A stretch of 64,000 nucleotides of DNA from Bin80 sp965203305 (GTDB lineage Bacteria; Bacteroidota; Rhodothermia; Rhodothermales; Bin80), in NCBI GenBank assembly GCA_965203305.1, contig OZ241874.1, positions 1,302,001-1,366,000 of the forward strand. The letters are read 5' to 3'. The first letter of the stretch is position 1; every line of letters starts with the position of its first letter. The notes beneath the pieces are model-generated. The model saw nothing but the letters and a program-made list of their open reading frames with translations, was not told where the DNA came from and did not search any database. Shown piece after piece: positions 18,706 through 28,285 of the stretch. The translations under genes and the position numbers were made by a program.

Positions 18706-20105
18706 GGCTCTTCCACAAATTTAGTGAGGAGCAACTTAAAACCTGCTGATGTCTTTAATGGGTTTCGGGTCATATATGTTGCGCGAATCAGCGTGCTGAT
18801 CTGTCGCAATCCTTTATCATTTCACCATACAAATCAGCAGGATGAACATAGAAATCAAGCAGGTTGCAAAGATCGTAAAGAAGCTGGGGCAGTGGGTAAT
18901 TTCCCGCATTGCGGAGGATGATTCGGGGAATCTGGAAATTCATGTAGCGTGCGAGGAGGTGTCGGAGTTTGCATGTCCCAAGTGCGGGGAGGCATGTCCG
19001 GTGTATGATCGCCGTCCACGCCGGTGGCGGCATCTGGACGCATGGAAGTACCGCACGTATCTGACGACAGATCTTCCCCGTGTATCGTGTCCAGCGCATG
19101 GAGTGCGGACGATAGCCATTCCGTGGGCGGACCGGAGTGCGCGGGTAACGTATGAACTGGAGGCACTGGTGATTGACTGGCTGCTGGAAACGACGGTCTC
19201 TGCGGTTTCCCGCAAACTTGGACTCAGCTGGACGGCCGTGGACGGGATCATGCAGCGGGCGGTAGAGCGCGGGAAGTCCCGGAAAAAGAAGGAGACCGTC
19301 AAGGATATTGGCGTGGACGAGACCTCCATTAAACGGGGGCACAATTATATCACGGTGGTCATTGACGCAAAGAAGGGGGTAGTGGAGTATGTGGGAGAAG
19401 GGCGCAAGAGAGAGTCCCTGGGAGCGTATTACAAGGGGCTGAGCCCCGAGCAGCGAAACGGAATTGAGAGTGTCAGCATGGACATGTGGCCGGCGTACAT
19501 TCGCGAGACGGACGACTGGTTTCCGAATGCAAAAGAGATCACCGCCTTTGACAAGTTTCACGTTGTGAAGTACATCGGGGAAGGCGTGGACACGGTTCGC
19601 AAACAGGAGCACCGGGCACTGAAGAAGGAAGGGCGGGAGGACCTGACCGGAACCAAGTATATCTGGCTGACCAATGAGGAGAATCTGTCAGACAAGCAGC
19701 GGGAACGGTTCGAGTCCCTGCGGGACAGTCAACTGGAAACGGGCAGAGCATGGGCGATCAAGGAAACCGCGAAACACCTGTGGAACTACTCGGATCGCGA
19801 CTATGCCCGCAAGGAATGGGAACTCTGGCTGGAATGGGTCAGGGAGTCTGGACTGGAACCCATGATCAAGGCCGCCGATACGATCCGAAAGCATCTGTGG
19901 GGAATCATCAATGCCATCCTGCTGCGGGTAACCAACGGCCCCTCCGAAGGCATGAACAGCCGAATCAAAATGATCAAAGTCCGGGCACGGGGATTCCGAA
20001 ATACACAGCGATTCATCAACGCCATTTACTTCTATCTCGGAGGTCTGAATCTGTATCCCTGAAGCGTCCAAAAACAATCCATTCCACTAAAAATAATGAA
20101 GAGCC
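18706..20105 (+). mobile_element. Complete ISL3-family insertion sequence A (1400 bp)
   Basis: The left end GGCTCTTCCACAAATTTAGT and the right end (complement of GGCTCTTCATTATTTTTAGT) form imperfect terminal inverted repeats. A perfect 8-bp direct repeat AAAAACTT flanks the element at 18698-18705 and 20106-20113, matching the 8-bp duplication known for ISL3. It carries a single intact transposase gene. Intact ends, duplication and frame indicate a fairly recent insertion, into an older ISL3 relic. Confidence 0.93.
18842..20062 (+). CDS. ISL3-family transposase (element A)
   Basis: A 406-residue intact DDE transposase. The N-terminal zinc-binding part has CPKCGEACPVYDRRPRRWRH and a later VSCPAHGVRT; a helix-turn-helix follows (TTVSAVSRKLGLSWTAVDGI). 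Catalytic landmarks are DIGVDETS, SVSMDMWPAYI and NGPSEGMNSRIK. It ends with the ISL3 tail ARGFRNTQRFINAIYFYLG. About three quarters identical by eye to the transposase of element B. Confidence 0.95.
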   Translation: MNIEIKQVAKIVKKLGQWVISRIAEDDSGNLEIHVACEEVSEFACPKCGEACPVYDRRPRRWRHLDAWKYRTYLTTDLPRVSCPAHGVRTIAIPWADRSARVTYELEALVIDWLLETTVSAVSRKLGLSWTAVDGIMQRAVERGKSRKKKETVKDIGVDETSIKRGHNYITVVIDAKKGVVEYVGEGRKRESLGAYYKGLSPEQRNGIESVSMDMWPAYIRETDDWFPNAKEITAFDKFHVVKYIGEGVDTVRKQEHRALKKEGREDLTGTKYIWLTNEENLSDKQRERFESLRDSQLETGRAWAIKETAKHLWNYSDRDYARKEWELWLEWVRESGLEPMIKAADTIRKHLWGIINAILLRVTNGPSEGMNSRIKMIKVRARGFRNTQRFINAIYFYLGGLNLYP

Positions 20106-20215
20106 AAAAACTTTACTCTTACATTCATAGTGGCATGAAGGGTAATGGAATGGTGTCCCCAAATACGTTTTCTACACTAATTGCAGTAATACCGGAAAAT
20201 TCTCCATACAAAAAG

Positions 20216-21617
20216 GGGCCTTCAACAAATTTAGTGGAGGCAACCTAAAACTGTCTGGTGGTTTAAATGAGTTTCGGATCCGTTGGTTGCTGTCTTTCGC
20301 CTGACGGTTCTGTACGCATTTCTCTCCATTCAGACATCCATCACAGTCGTATGAAAGTAGACATCAAGCACATGAACAAGATCTGTGGAGTGGAAGCTCC
20401 GTGGACGATTTTTCGGATCATCTCCAGGGAGAGCGAGAAGGAGGTGGAGGTTCACGTAGCGTGTGCGGAGGAGGAGTCCTTGCCCTGCCCCACCTGTGGA
20501 CAGTCGTGTCCCGTATATGATCGTCGTCCTCGTCGGTGGCGACATCTGGACATGATCAAGTACCGTGCGTATGTGGTGGCGGATGTTCCGCGTGTATCGT
20601 GTCCAGAGCATGGAGTGCGCACGGTGTCGGTTCCGTGGGCCTCCCGGAGTGCCCGGGTGACGCATGCGTTTGAGGTGCAGGTGATTGACTGGCTGCAGGA
20701 GACCACGATCTCTGCGGTGTCGCGCCGGCTTGGGATGAGCTGGACGGCTGTGGACGGGATCATGCAACGCGCGGTAGATCGCGGGCTTGCCCGAAGAGAG
20801 CAGAAGGTCGTGAAGCATATTGGGGTGGATGAGACCTCCTACAAGAAGCGACACAATTACATTACGGTAGTGATTGATGCGAAGACAGGCAAGGTGCTGT
20901 ATGTGGGGGAAGGACGCACGAAAGAGGCACTTGGAGCCTGGTATGAGAGCCTTTGTCCAGAGCAACTGGAGGGGATAGAGAGCGTCAGCATGGACATGTG
21001 GCCTGCGTTTATCAAGACGACAGAGGAGTACTTGCCGGCGGCCAAAGAGAAGATCGCCTTTGACAAGTTCCATGTCGTGAAGTACATTGCCGATGGCGTA
21101 GATACGGTTCGCAAACAGGAACACAGGGCGTTGAGGAAGGAAGGGCGGGATGATCTGACAGGAACGAAGTATGACTGGCTGACCAATGAAGAGAATCTGT
21201 CGGAGAAGCAGAAAGCCCGGTTTGAGGGGCTGCGCCAGAGTACGCTGAAAACAGCCGAAGCATGGGCGTTCAAGGAAGCCGCCAAATACCTGTGGCAACA
21301 TTCAGACCGCACCCATGCCCGCAAGGACTGGGAACGCTGGCTGGCATGGGTGACGCGGTCTCAGCTGGAACCCATGAAAAAAGCCGCCAAAACGATTCGG
21401 GAGCACCTGTGGGGCATTATCAATGCGATCCTGCTACGAGTCACCAATGGTCCCTCCGAAAGCATGAACAGCCGCATCAAAACAATCAAAGTGCGAGCAC
21501 GGGGATTCCGAAATCACGAACGCCTGAAAACCGCCATTTACTTCTATCTCGGAGGTCTGAATCTGTATCCCTGAAGCGTCCAAAAACAACCCCCTCCACT
21601 AAAAGTAATGAAGAGCC
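20216..21617 (+). mobile_element. Complete ISL3-family insertion sequence B (1402 bp)
   Basis: Terminal inverted repeats of about 22 bp (left begins GGGCCTTCAACAAATTTAGT; right is the complement of GGCTCTTCATTACTTTTAGT) enclose one transposase gene. A perfect 8-bp direct repeat ACAAAAAG flanks the element at 20208-20215 and 21618-21625. It lies 110 bp downstream of element A in the same orientation but is a different subtype, so the pair arose by separate insertions rather than duplication. Confidence 0.93.
20351..21574 (+). CDS. ISL3-family transposase (element B)
   Basis: An intact transposase of about 407 residues with the same order as element A: zinc-binding CPTCGQSCPVYDRRPRRWRH, VSCPEHGVRT, a helix-turn-helix (TTISAVSRRLGMSWTAVDGI), catalytic HIGVDETS and SVSMDMWPAFI, and SESMNSRIKTIKVRARGFRN near the end. 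The ATG at 20351 aligns with the start of the element A protein; the frame is open to 20267 but that part is unlike the family. Confidence 0.94.
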   Translation: MKVDIKHMNKICGVEAPWTIFRIISRESEKEVEVHVACAEEESLPCPTCGQSCPVYDRRPRRWRHLDMIKYRAYVVADVPRVSCPEHGVRTVSVPWASRSARVTHAFEVQVIDWLQETTISAVSRRLGMSWTAVDGIMQRAVDRGLARREQKVVKHIGVDETSYKKRHNYITVVIDAKTGKVLYVGEGRTKEALGAWYESLCPEQLEGIESVSMDMWPAFIKTTEEYLPAAKEKIAFDKFHVVKYIADGVDTVRKQEHRALRKEGRDDLTGTKYDWLTNEENLSEKQKARFEGLRQSTLKTAEAWAFKEAAKYLWQHSDRTHARKDWERWLAWVTRSQLEPMKKAAKTIREHLWGIINAILLRVTNGPSESMNSRIKTIKVRARGFRNHERLKTAIYFYLGGLNLYP

Positions 21618-22315
21618 ACAAAAAGAAGAAGGGAAGGGTTTATCAAAGAAGGATCAAGGCCATGCACAAGATCAAGGGTGAACAAGAATTACGCACACAA
21701 TCTACCGAATCGTGAAGGCGATCTCAAACAACATCAAACAGGCGGCCGACTTGTAGCGGATTTGCCGGACTACATGTGGCGGAATCACTGGGCGATTTGA
21801 CCGTAATACACACATTGCTCCATCTATCACTTGAACCAACCAGCTATTGCCCGGAAGCTGCCTGAATGCGTGAAACCAGCTGACATTGGCACCATCCTAC
21901 TCTGCCCATACCCAGCGAAATCAAAAGAATCGGACACATTCATATTTACAGCTTGATTTTAGTTCGATCTGGTCGTATCTCTTGGAGAGAATATGAATCC
22001 GAAAGAGCCAGGAATTCCCTGATTTGCTTCCTTGGCCAGCTCTTCGGCAGTCCATGCGTAAGCGTCCGAACAGCCCTGTCTTGCCCCTGTATTTTGGCAT
22101 ACGCCCCTGTCTAGGGTTGGTGCCTTCCTGCGGCATATTCTGTGAGGGGATCAGGGATTCCGAAGGCAGAGAGGTTCTGTGTGTTCCCGGGAGTTTCCGT
22201 TTGTGATTCTCGTCCCCTGTTCTGTGCGGGTCTGCCGGGTGCGTCCTACTTTTTCTGGCGGGAACCAAGCGATGGTTTTGGATCCCGTGTCGTTCCCGCG
22301 GGGAAGCGGGGGAGG
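21618..22315. other. Non-coding mobile-element debris between ISL3-B and IS66
   Basis: No gene is supported in these 700 bp. At 21876-21897 there is a sequence (CCAGCTGACATTGGCACCAT) that matches the right end of the 311-bp element found at 38503-38813, so part of this stretch is probably a relic of that family. The remainder up to the IS66 gene may include the IS66 end, but I could not define its terminal repeat. Confidence 0.45.
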
Positions 22316-24139
22316 CTATGCTGCCTTGGCGAGTGGCACTTGTTGTTCTTCCTGCCGGGTCGCCTTCCAGTGATGAGGCAACAGCGTGTGGAGCTCTTCG
22401 TCAGGCGTGGTTTCCACGCGCCTCAGGATATCCATCAGCCACTCCTGCGGATGGACTTCATGGAGTTGGCAAGTACTGAGCAGAGAGTAGATCGTGGCTG
22501 CATTGGCGGCGGCCGCATGCGAGCCGGCAAACAGGTAGTTCTTGCGTCCCAGTGCAATGGGACGCACCCGGTTCTCCACGAGATTGTTGTCAATCTCCAC
22601 GCGTCCATTGCGGGTGAAGCCGCTCAGGCGATCCCATAGCTTCAGGGTGTAGCGCACGGCTCTGAACCAGAAGGTGTCATTGTCCCCGGTGTGTTCTCGC
22701 AGGAGGGCTTCCAGCACCTGCAGGATGGGGACGGACTGCTCCTGGCGCACCCGCTCCCGCTCCGCAACGTCTGCCCCCTGCTCGCGAAGCTCGTCCTCCA
22801 CCGCATACAGATGCTGAATCAGCACCACAGCCTGTTCCGCCTGGGGGGAGTTCTCTCCCTCGGCACGCAGAGCATTCTTGAATTTCCGCCGGGCATGCGC
22901 CCAGCACGCAAACAGTTCAATCCCGTCTATTTTTCCAAACTGATGGTAGACCGCATAGCCGTCGGTCTGCAACTCTCCCCGGAACCCCTCCAGCATTTCC
23001 GTCGGCCCTGCCCGGGAACGCGTCGGCTGGTAATCCACCAGGATCAGTCTGGAGATGGGACAGGTATAGAAAAAGTACCAGCCCCTGTGATAGGTCCCAC
23101 CGGCCCTGCTTTTCGCCCGATCCTGCACCAGAATGCGGGTTTCGTCTGCCTGAATATAGCCATCTGCCAGCACTTCCATGCGCAGGGGATGGTTCAGGCG
23201 ATCCAGCCGGGAGGCCACCAGGTGTACCCAGTCCGTTGCCGTGGACTTGGAAATCTGTACGCCAGATTCCAGATGCAGCTGCTTCACGATCCGCTCAATC
23301 GGGAGGTGATAGAGATACTTGGAGAGCACCAGATGGGTCAGCAGGCTCTCATCCGCCCGGCACTTGCGCAGTCCGCGGTCGGTGGGCAACGGCGCCTCGC
23401 ACAGTTTCGTGCCGTCTTCCCTCGCAAAGACCGGATACAGTTCGCACTTGACATACAACTGTCCCGGTTTGCGGGCCAGCTTTTCTCTCTCCACATACCC
23501 GACGAGTTTGGCATCGGGGGGAAGGTTATCCGGGGGATCCATGCGGACCGTTTCTACGGGCAGTCCTGCGTTCTTCCAGAATTCTTTCCCCATATAGACG
23601 CGCTTTTTCCCGGTCTTCTTCCGCCTCTCTTTCCGCTCCACCTCGTGCCAAGCGGCAGCAGAGACCTGATCTGGAAACATCTCATACTGGCTACGGTCAT
23701 GCCGCTCGCTTTTCGGTCGATACTTCTGACTTCTCACGAAGGCAAGCTCCTGTTTGAGGGCGCGGATTTCTTTGCGCAAGTCTTGGATCTTTTTCTCTTG
23801 GGTCTCGCACTTTGCCCGCAGGGTCTTGCTCTTCCGGTCTTGGGTCTCGCACTTTGCTTCCAGGGTCTCCATCTCCCGGTCTCTGGCTTCGCACTTCGTT
23901 CGCAGGGTCTCGCACTCCCGGTCTAGGGTCTCAATCTTCTGGTCCCTGGCTTTGCACTTTGTTCGCAGGGTCTCGCACTCCCGGTCTAGGGTCTCAATCT
24001 TCTGGTCCCTGGCTTTGCACTTTGTTCGCAGGGTCTCGCACTCGGCGGTCTTCTTCCGAAGAGCTTCCAGAATCTCCTGGGGCGGGGCGTGCTCGGACAG
24101 GATGGGAGCGATGCGTTCCATGCTGGAAATATACGACAT
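22316..24139 (-). CDS. tnpC: IS66-family transposase (TnpC type) with coiled-coil repeats
   Basis: A 607-residue DDE transposase. Residues about 25-130 form a long coiled coil built from near-identical 21-residue units (CETLRTKCKARDQKIETLDR and variants). Next come the IS66 N-terminal region (AFVRSQKYRPKSERHDRSQY), a zinc-binding/linker region and the catalytic domain with IQADETRILVQD, LQTDGYAVYHQF and NNLVENRVRPIALGRKNY. The C-terminal IS66 extension is present. The accessory TnpA and TnpB genes of typical IS66 elements are missing, as in single-gene subtypes. The frame is intact; the element ends were not resolved. Confidence 0.92.
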   Translation of the reverse strand: MSYISSMERIAPILSEHAPPQEILEALRKKTAECETLRTKCKARDQKIETLDRECETLRTKCKARDQKIETLDRECETLRTKCEARDREMETLEAKCETQDRKSKTLRAKCETQEKKIQDLRKEIRALKQELAFVRSQKYRPKSERHDRSQYEMFPDQVSAAAWHEVERKERRKKTGKKRVYMGKEFWKNAGLPVETVRMDPPDNLPPDAKLVGYVEREKLARKPGQLYVKCELYPVFAREDGTKLCEAPLPTDRGLRKCRADESLLTHLVLSKYLYHLPIERIVKQLHLESGVQISKSTATDWVHLVASRLDRLNHPLRMEVLADGYIQADETRILVQDRAKSRAGGTYHRGWYFFYTCPISRLILVDYQPTRSRAGPTEMLEGFRGELQTDGYAVYHQFGKIDGIELFACWAHARRKFKNALRAEGENSPQAEQAVVLIQHLYAVEDELREQGADVAERERVRQEQSVPILQVLEALLREHTGDNDTFWFRAVRYTLKLWDRLSGFTRNGRVEIDNNLVENRVRPIALGRKNYLFAGSHAAAANAATIYSLLSTCQLHEVHPQEWLMDILRRVETTPDEELHTLLPHHWKATRQEEQQVPLAKAA

Positions 24140-24335
24140 AAAATACTAAAAGTGCAAATTTATGCAACATAAATATAAATACTGTTCGTGAATCCATCCC
24201 CACCCAAGATCCCCTTCCAATACAGCTACTCCAGCTTCCAGGAAAAATCCCCGGCATGGAATCACGAAGAGACAACAGACTGCCAGAAGAACCCGCAGAC
24301 CGATAACACGACCACCCCTCGGTCACAGAGTGGAC

Positions 24336-24848
24336 TCAGGAAGGCACAAATCCACCATACCAACGTATCCCCCCTGACAGCTTATATGGAGGCTGTTCGG
24401 ACGGATACGTCCATGCTTCGTTTCTGCCGCTAGTTGCCTCCCGTACAAGTCGAACCTCACTCTCCGTTACGGTGGAGGCATCATTGTCCCATGCGGTTCG
24501 GATATAGCTTAGGAGTGCAGCCATTTCCCGATCATCCAGATAAGTTTTCCAGGGTGGCATGGCACCAGTATAGACAGTGTTTCCCACTTGAAGCGGTCCC
24601 ATTACTCCATCCAGAACAATTCGGATAAGCTGCCCTTTATCTCCCGTAACCCGGTCAATTTCGTTGAGTGGAGGAAATACACCGGAGATTCCCTCCCCGT
24701 TTGCCTGGTGGCAGGAACTACATCGAGTCATGTATAATGCCTCCCCGTCTGGTATTGCTGATCCCTGTGCAATGCCATGTTCTGTCATCAGAATCAGGGC
24801 TGCCAGAACAACGAAGAGAGAGCGGTAACCACAAGACGGAAATACCAT
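24336..24848 (-). CDS. Periplasmic c-type cytochrome
   Basis: A protein of about 170 residues with a signal peptide (LFVVLAALILMTEHGIAQ) and a single covalent haem site CSSCHQANGEGISGVFPPL; a distal Met ligand is likely in YTGAMPPW. It belongs to class I cytochrome c. The gene lies directly downstream of the PQQ/sorbosone-type dehydrogenase gene on the same strand, a usual arrangement in which the cytochrome takes electrons from the quinoprotein. The start at 24848 is chosen because it puts the signal peptide at the N-terminus. Confidence 0.85.
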   Translation of the reverse strand: MVFPSCGYRSLFVVLAALILMTEHGIAQGSAIPDGEALYMTRCSSCHQANGEGISGVFPPLNEIDRVTGDKGQLIRIVLDGVMGPLQVGNTVYTGAMPPWKTYLDDREMAALLSYIRTAWDNDASTVTESEVRLVREATSGRNEAWTYPSEQPPYKLSGGIRWYGGFVPS

Positions 24849-24998
24849 AAGCAGGTACGTCTTGACATCCCTGGGATGACAAAAACCAGGATGGGTTACC
24901 ACCGACATACTTGAATGAGTCACCGTATCACAGTTCTGGAACTCCTATCCCTGACATGCTTATAGCAATGTGCCCCGATCAGACTGCCAACAGATAGC

Positions 24999-27630
24999 TT
25001 ACTCATTCGAGTTTGATTGACCCTGTGAAGAGGAGGATTCCCGGATCCAGCGATATCTTGTCACCTTGGCATTTGGCCCGGCATCCCAGAACCCGTCAAA
25101 TTCAGCGACATAAATACTTCCATCCGGTCCAACTTCCATGGAAATCGGTGCTGTATCCAGGAGTCGGTCAAATTGTTTGATATTCACCAGTCGTTTGGCT
25201 GGAATTTGAATGTAGGGGATATTCTGACGGACATCCTTTTCCCGATCATTCTCAAACACTCCGTCCACAAGTTCCCCGTACTTGATCCAGCGTCTTGCCC
25301 AGTCAAATACAAAGATTTTATCGTTCAGGACAGGGCCATAGGAGTACTGTCCGTCAGAGCGATATATCGGACTACCCGTAGCTGATTGACCACCATGTTC
25401 ATACGTGTACTCCCAGAACGGAGGGACATAATTCGGGATCAGCTCTGGTGTCCACTCATTATAAAATAATCTCCCGAGGGTACGAGGCCAACCGAAATTC
25501 TCCCCTCCACTCGTCGAGATATTATACTCGTCGTAGTCGTACGAAGCATCCGGTCCCACAACACCGATATACAATGCACCTGTTTCAGGGTCTACCTTGA
25601 ATCGGTATGGGTTGCGAAGCCCGTACGCATAAATCTCCCAGCGTACTCCGGGTACTCCAAAAAACGGGTTATCATGCGGGATTGTACCATCCCGGTGAAT
25701 ACGCAGAATTTTCCCGCGCAAGTCCTGCAAATTTTGTGCGGAGCGTTCCGAGTCCACAATGCGTGCCCAGTGATAATCCTTGAGATCATGTGTGGTCATA
25801 AATGCAGCCAGCCGCTCACCCGATATCTTCCATTCGGGGCGTACCTCAGACATTCCGATATCTCCAGTTGAAATATAGAGCGTAGAGTCCAGCCCCCATT
25901 CGAGATCTCCCGCCTGGTGGCAGCATTGAGGTTCTGTCGGAACACGCACGAGAACATGTTCTGATGTAAGGTCAAGTTTCCCATTCTTATAGATGAACCG
26001 GGAAAGCGTATTGATGAAGGTATGCGGTTCGGCATAGTACAGATAAATGAACGGCGATCCCTGATAAAATTCGGGGTCAACTTCTATCCCATATAGGCCA
26101 TGCTCCACATTTGTGGGATCAGTAGTCGGCAAGTGCGCAATTTGGGTTACTTCGCCTGTCTTTGCGTCATAGCGATGGATCTTCCCGCGCAATTCTGCAA
26201 TCCATACATTCCCCTGCTCATCAACAGCGATATCATCAGGCCATACATTCTCTGCGATGACTTCTTTGGTTCGGTACCCGGAAAAATCTGCATCTGTATG
26301 TCCAGCAGCCATGCGTATGCCCTGCAGGATATGTTCTGCAAATGACGGGGTTCGCCATGTGTCTGCAAAGTGTCCCAGAGCAGTCACAAATACCCGACCA
26401 CCATTATGCATCCGTATCCAGCTAAGTGGATAATCGTTCTGCTCTGGCCCTGCAACGGATTCTGTCAGTTCCACGGTTTCTGTGTCCAGAGACAGCAAAA
26501 CCTTGGAGTTCCAGCGGGGATTGACATCCAGTACATAAATCTCTTCATGAACCCATAGATCTTCTCCAAGATGGCGAGTCGCTGGTGTATCCGAATCCTC
26601 TACCAAAGCCCGGACACTCTGTGTCCACGGATGACTGTCAAATAGCCCGCCGCCAACCATGGCACGATAGTCCGCAGAGTGATACAGTGCATCCAGCCCC
26701 GCATGGGCAACGGCAATCCCCTTACCTTGGGCAAGGAATGCCATGATGGCTTCCACATGGCTTGAATCAACGGTCTCTCCCGCATATTCCGGCTCTTCTT
26801 CGGTCTGCCGGACTCCGTCAAATGGCATTGGGCCAAATGCGCCGTTGATAGTACCGAGTATCGTTTCCTCTTCAAAAGTCCCGAAGGCATGGAAATCACC
26901 GAATTCGTCCAGATTGAAATGAAATCTGAACGAGTCTGCGCTGAGAACCAGTTCGTCCATCGGCACGATTCGTTCGGGAAATTCCAGTACACCCGCGTTC
27001 CCCTCAAATCTCAACAGAACCTCCATCGTTTGTGGACCCGTAATCGTAATCGCATACTTCACCGGGGGAGGAGCACTTGCAACTCCAGTGACTGGAATTT
27101 GCATCCCGCCCATTGCCATCATACCCTGCAATGAATCATTCTGTATTCCCAGTTTTATCTCTCCAATTCCCATTCCACCTGTGTCCCAGAGAAATTGAAG
27201 CGAATCGGCATCCAGCCGAATCTTTATCAGTTGCGCCGGATCAGGAAACAGATGGAACTTGACCATGCCCGTGAGAGAATCGGCTTCCTCACTGATTGCC
27301 ACTTTCCCCCGAATTTCATTGTCCGGCACTTGTAGCAGAAGATCAAAATTGGCCAGCGTCCCTTCCATCATGCCCTCATCTGATTCCGTGGGGATGTCTA
27401 TGCCCGAGTGAGACAATCGGAGAGTTGAGTTGGCAAGAAAAAGAACGTTGTACTGATCCAGAACATCCAGATGCAGCATGTTAACATCTTCCGTAGTATC
27501 CACTTGGAGTTCCGTTGTCTCGCTGAGTGCCATCATGACATCTTTCTGGGCTTCAATGGCAGCACCATGCCGAAATGCCTGTGTCGCCGTTACCATCAAC
27601 ACACGAATCTTGTCGCGTGTGTCTAGGGGT
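24999..27630 (-). CDS. ThuA-like plus PQQ/sorbosone-type dehydrogenase (3' part of a split gene)
   Basis: An open frame of about 880 sensible residues; the formal frame opens at 27734 with TTG, but upstream of about 27630 the sequence belongs to the DUF1080 frame. Order: ThuA start (IRVLMVTATQAFRHGAAIEA), a beta-rich insert of about 220 residues, the ThuA remainder (FLAQGKGIAVAHAGLDALYH, NGGRVFVTALGHF), then a GSDH six-blade domain (WPDDIAVDEQGNVWIAEL, CCHQAGDLEWGLDSTLYIST, LRGKILRIHRDG, GGENFGWPRTLGRLFYNEW). It probably oxidises a sugar or glycoside in the periplasm with PQQ, passing electrons to the adjacent cytochrome c. Confidence 0.82.
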
Positions 27631-28275
27631 TCCCAGCAGTTCCGCAAGAGACCCGTATCCCTCTTGCGGAATGGGACGAATTCGGATATTTCTGAAGGCA
27701 ACGCGTGAACTGTCGTCGTGATTTTGGATGCCAATAAAGCCTTCCCTGCCCCGATTTCCCATGTAATCGTTCACCTTTACACCATTATGCTTTACCTCAT
27801 ATCTTTGTCCAGTGACGCGAATATGAAACTGATTCCACTCTCCGGCGGGGCGGGGATTGGAACGGAATGGCTTGCTGAAAGAGTAAATGCTTCCTGTCTT
27901 GTGATCAGGATCACGGCTGTCATCAACCTGGATTTCATACCCTTCACGGACAGCAACCCAAGGGTCGTCTGTTTCCGGGAATCGCACAAAGACACCGCTA
28001 TTTGCCGTATGCTTGTTCGTCTTCCACTCCAGTTCCAATTCAAAATCCCGAAAGGATTCCTTCCCGTAATAGAACAGTCCCATTCCACCCCGACTAACCA
28101 TGGATCCATCTGCTTCAAGCGTAAACTGTCCTGGTCCAGCCTGCTGCCATCCCTCCAGTGAAGAGCCGTCAAAGAGCGTTTGCCATTGCGCCTTGACGGG
28201 AAGGACTCCTCCCAGTGCTGCCAAAAGAGTAATACAGCATGCTCTGCGCAAAATACTGGATGCTGTTTGCTCCAT
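27553..28275 (-). CDS. DUF1080 domain (5' part of the DUF1080-ThuA-dehydrogenase gene)
   Basis: It begins with a signal peptide (ITLLAALGGVLPVKAQ) and a full DUF1080 domain: WQTLFDGSSLEGWQ, FELELEWKTNKHTANSGVFV, GYEIQVDDS and AFRNIRIRPIPQEGYG. After SLAELLGT the frame turns into nonsense and stops at 27553, while the neighbouring frame continues TRDKIRVLMVTAT at exactly that point. A single-base change in the C4 run near 27628 would rejoin them into one protein of about 1100 residues. Family members probably cleave 3-keto-glycosides, which fits fusion to a sugar dehydrogenase. Confidence 0.8.
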   Translation of the reverse strand: MEQTASSILRRACCITLLAALGGVLPVKAQWQTLFDGSSLEGWQQAGPGQFTLEADGSMVSRGGMGLFYYGKESFRDFELELEWKTNKHTANSGVFVRFPETDDPWVAVREGYEIQVDDSRDPDHKTGSIYSFSKPFRSNPRPAGEWNQFHIRVTGQRYEVKHNGVKVNDYMGNRGREGFIGIQNHDDSSRVAFRNIRIRPIPQEGYGSLAELLGTPRHTRQDSCVDGNGDTGISAWCCH

Positions 28276-28285
28276 CACATCGTCG

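Noticed and set aside
20330..21301. 323-codon minus-strand frame
   Set aside because: Antisense shadow of the intact ISL3-B transposase.
22691..23926. 411-codon plus-strand frame
   Set aside because: It lies antisense to the IS66 transposase gene, whose minus-strand product has full family motifs; the plus-strand translation has no family character.
23750..24080. Regular 63-bp repeats as a possible CRISPR array
   Set aside because: The repeats are contiguous, in frame and encode a coiled coil; there are no unique spacers and no cas genes.
27553..27734. True gene overlap of 182 bp between the DUF1080 and ThuA-dehydrogenase genes
   Set aside because: Each frame has protein character only on its own side of about 27630, which fits a single frame break better than overlapping genes.
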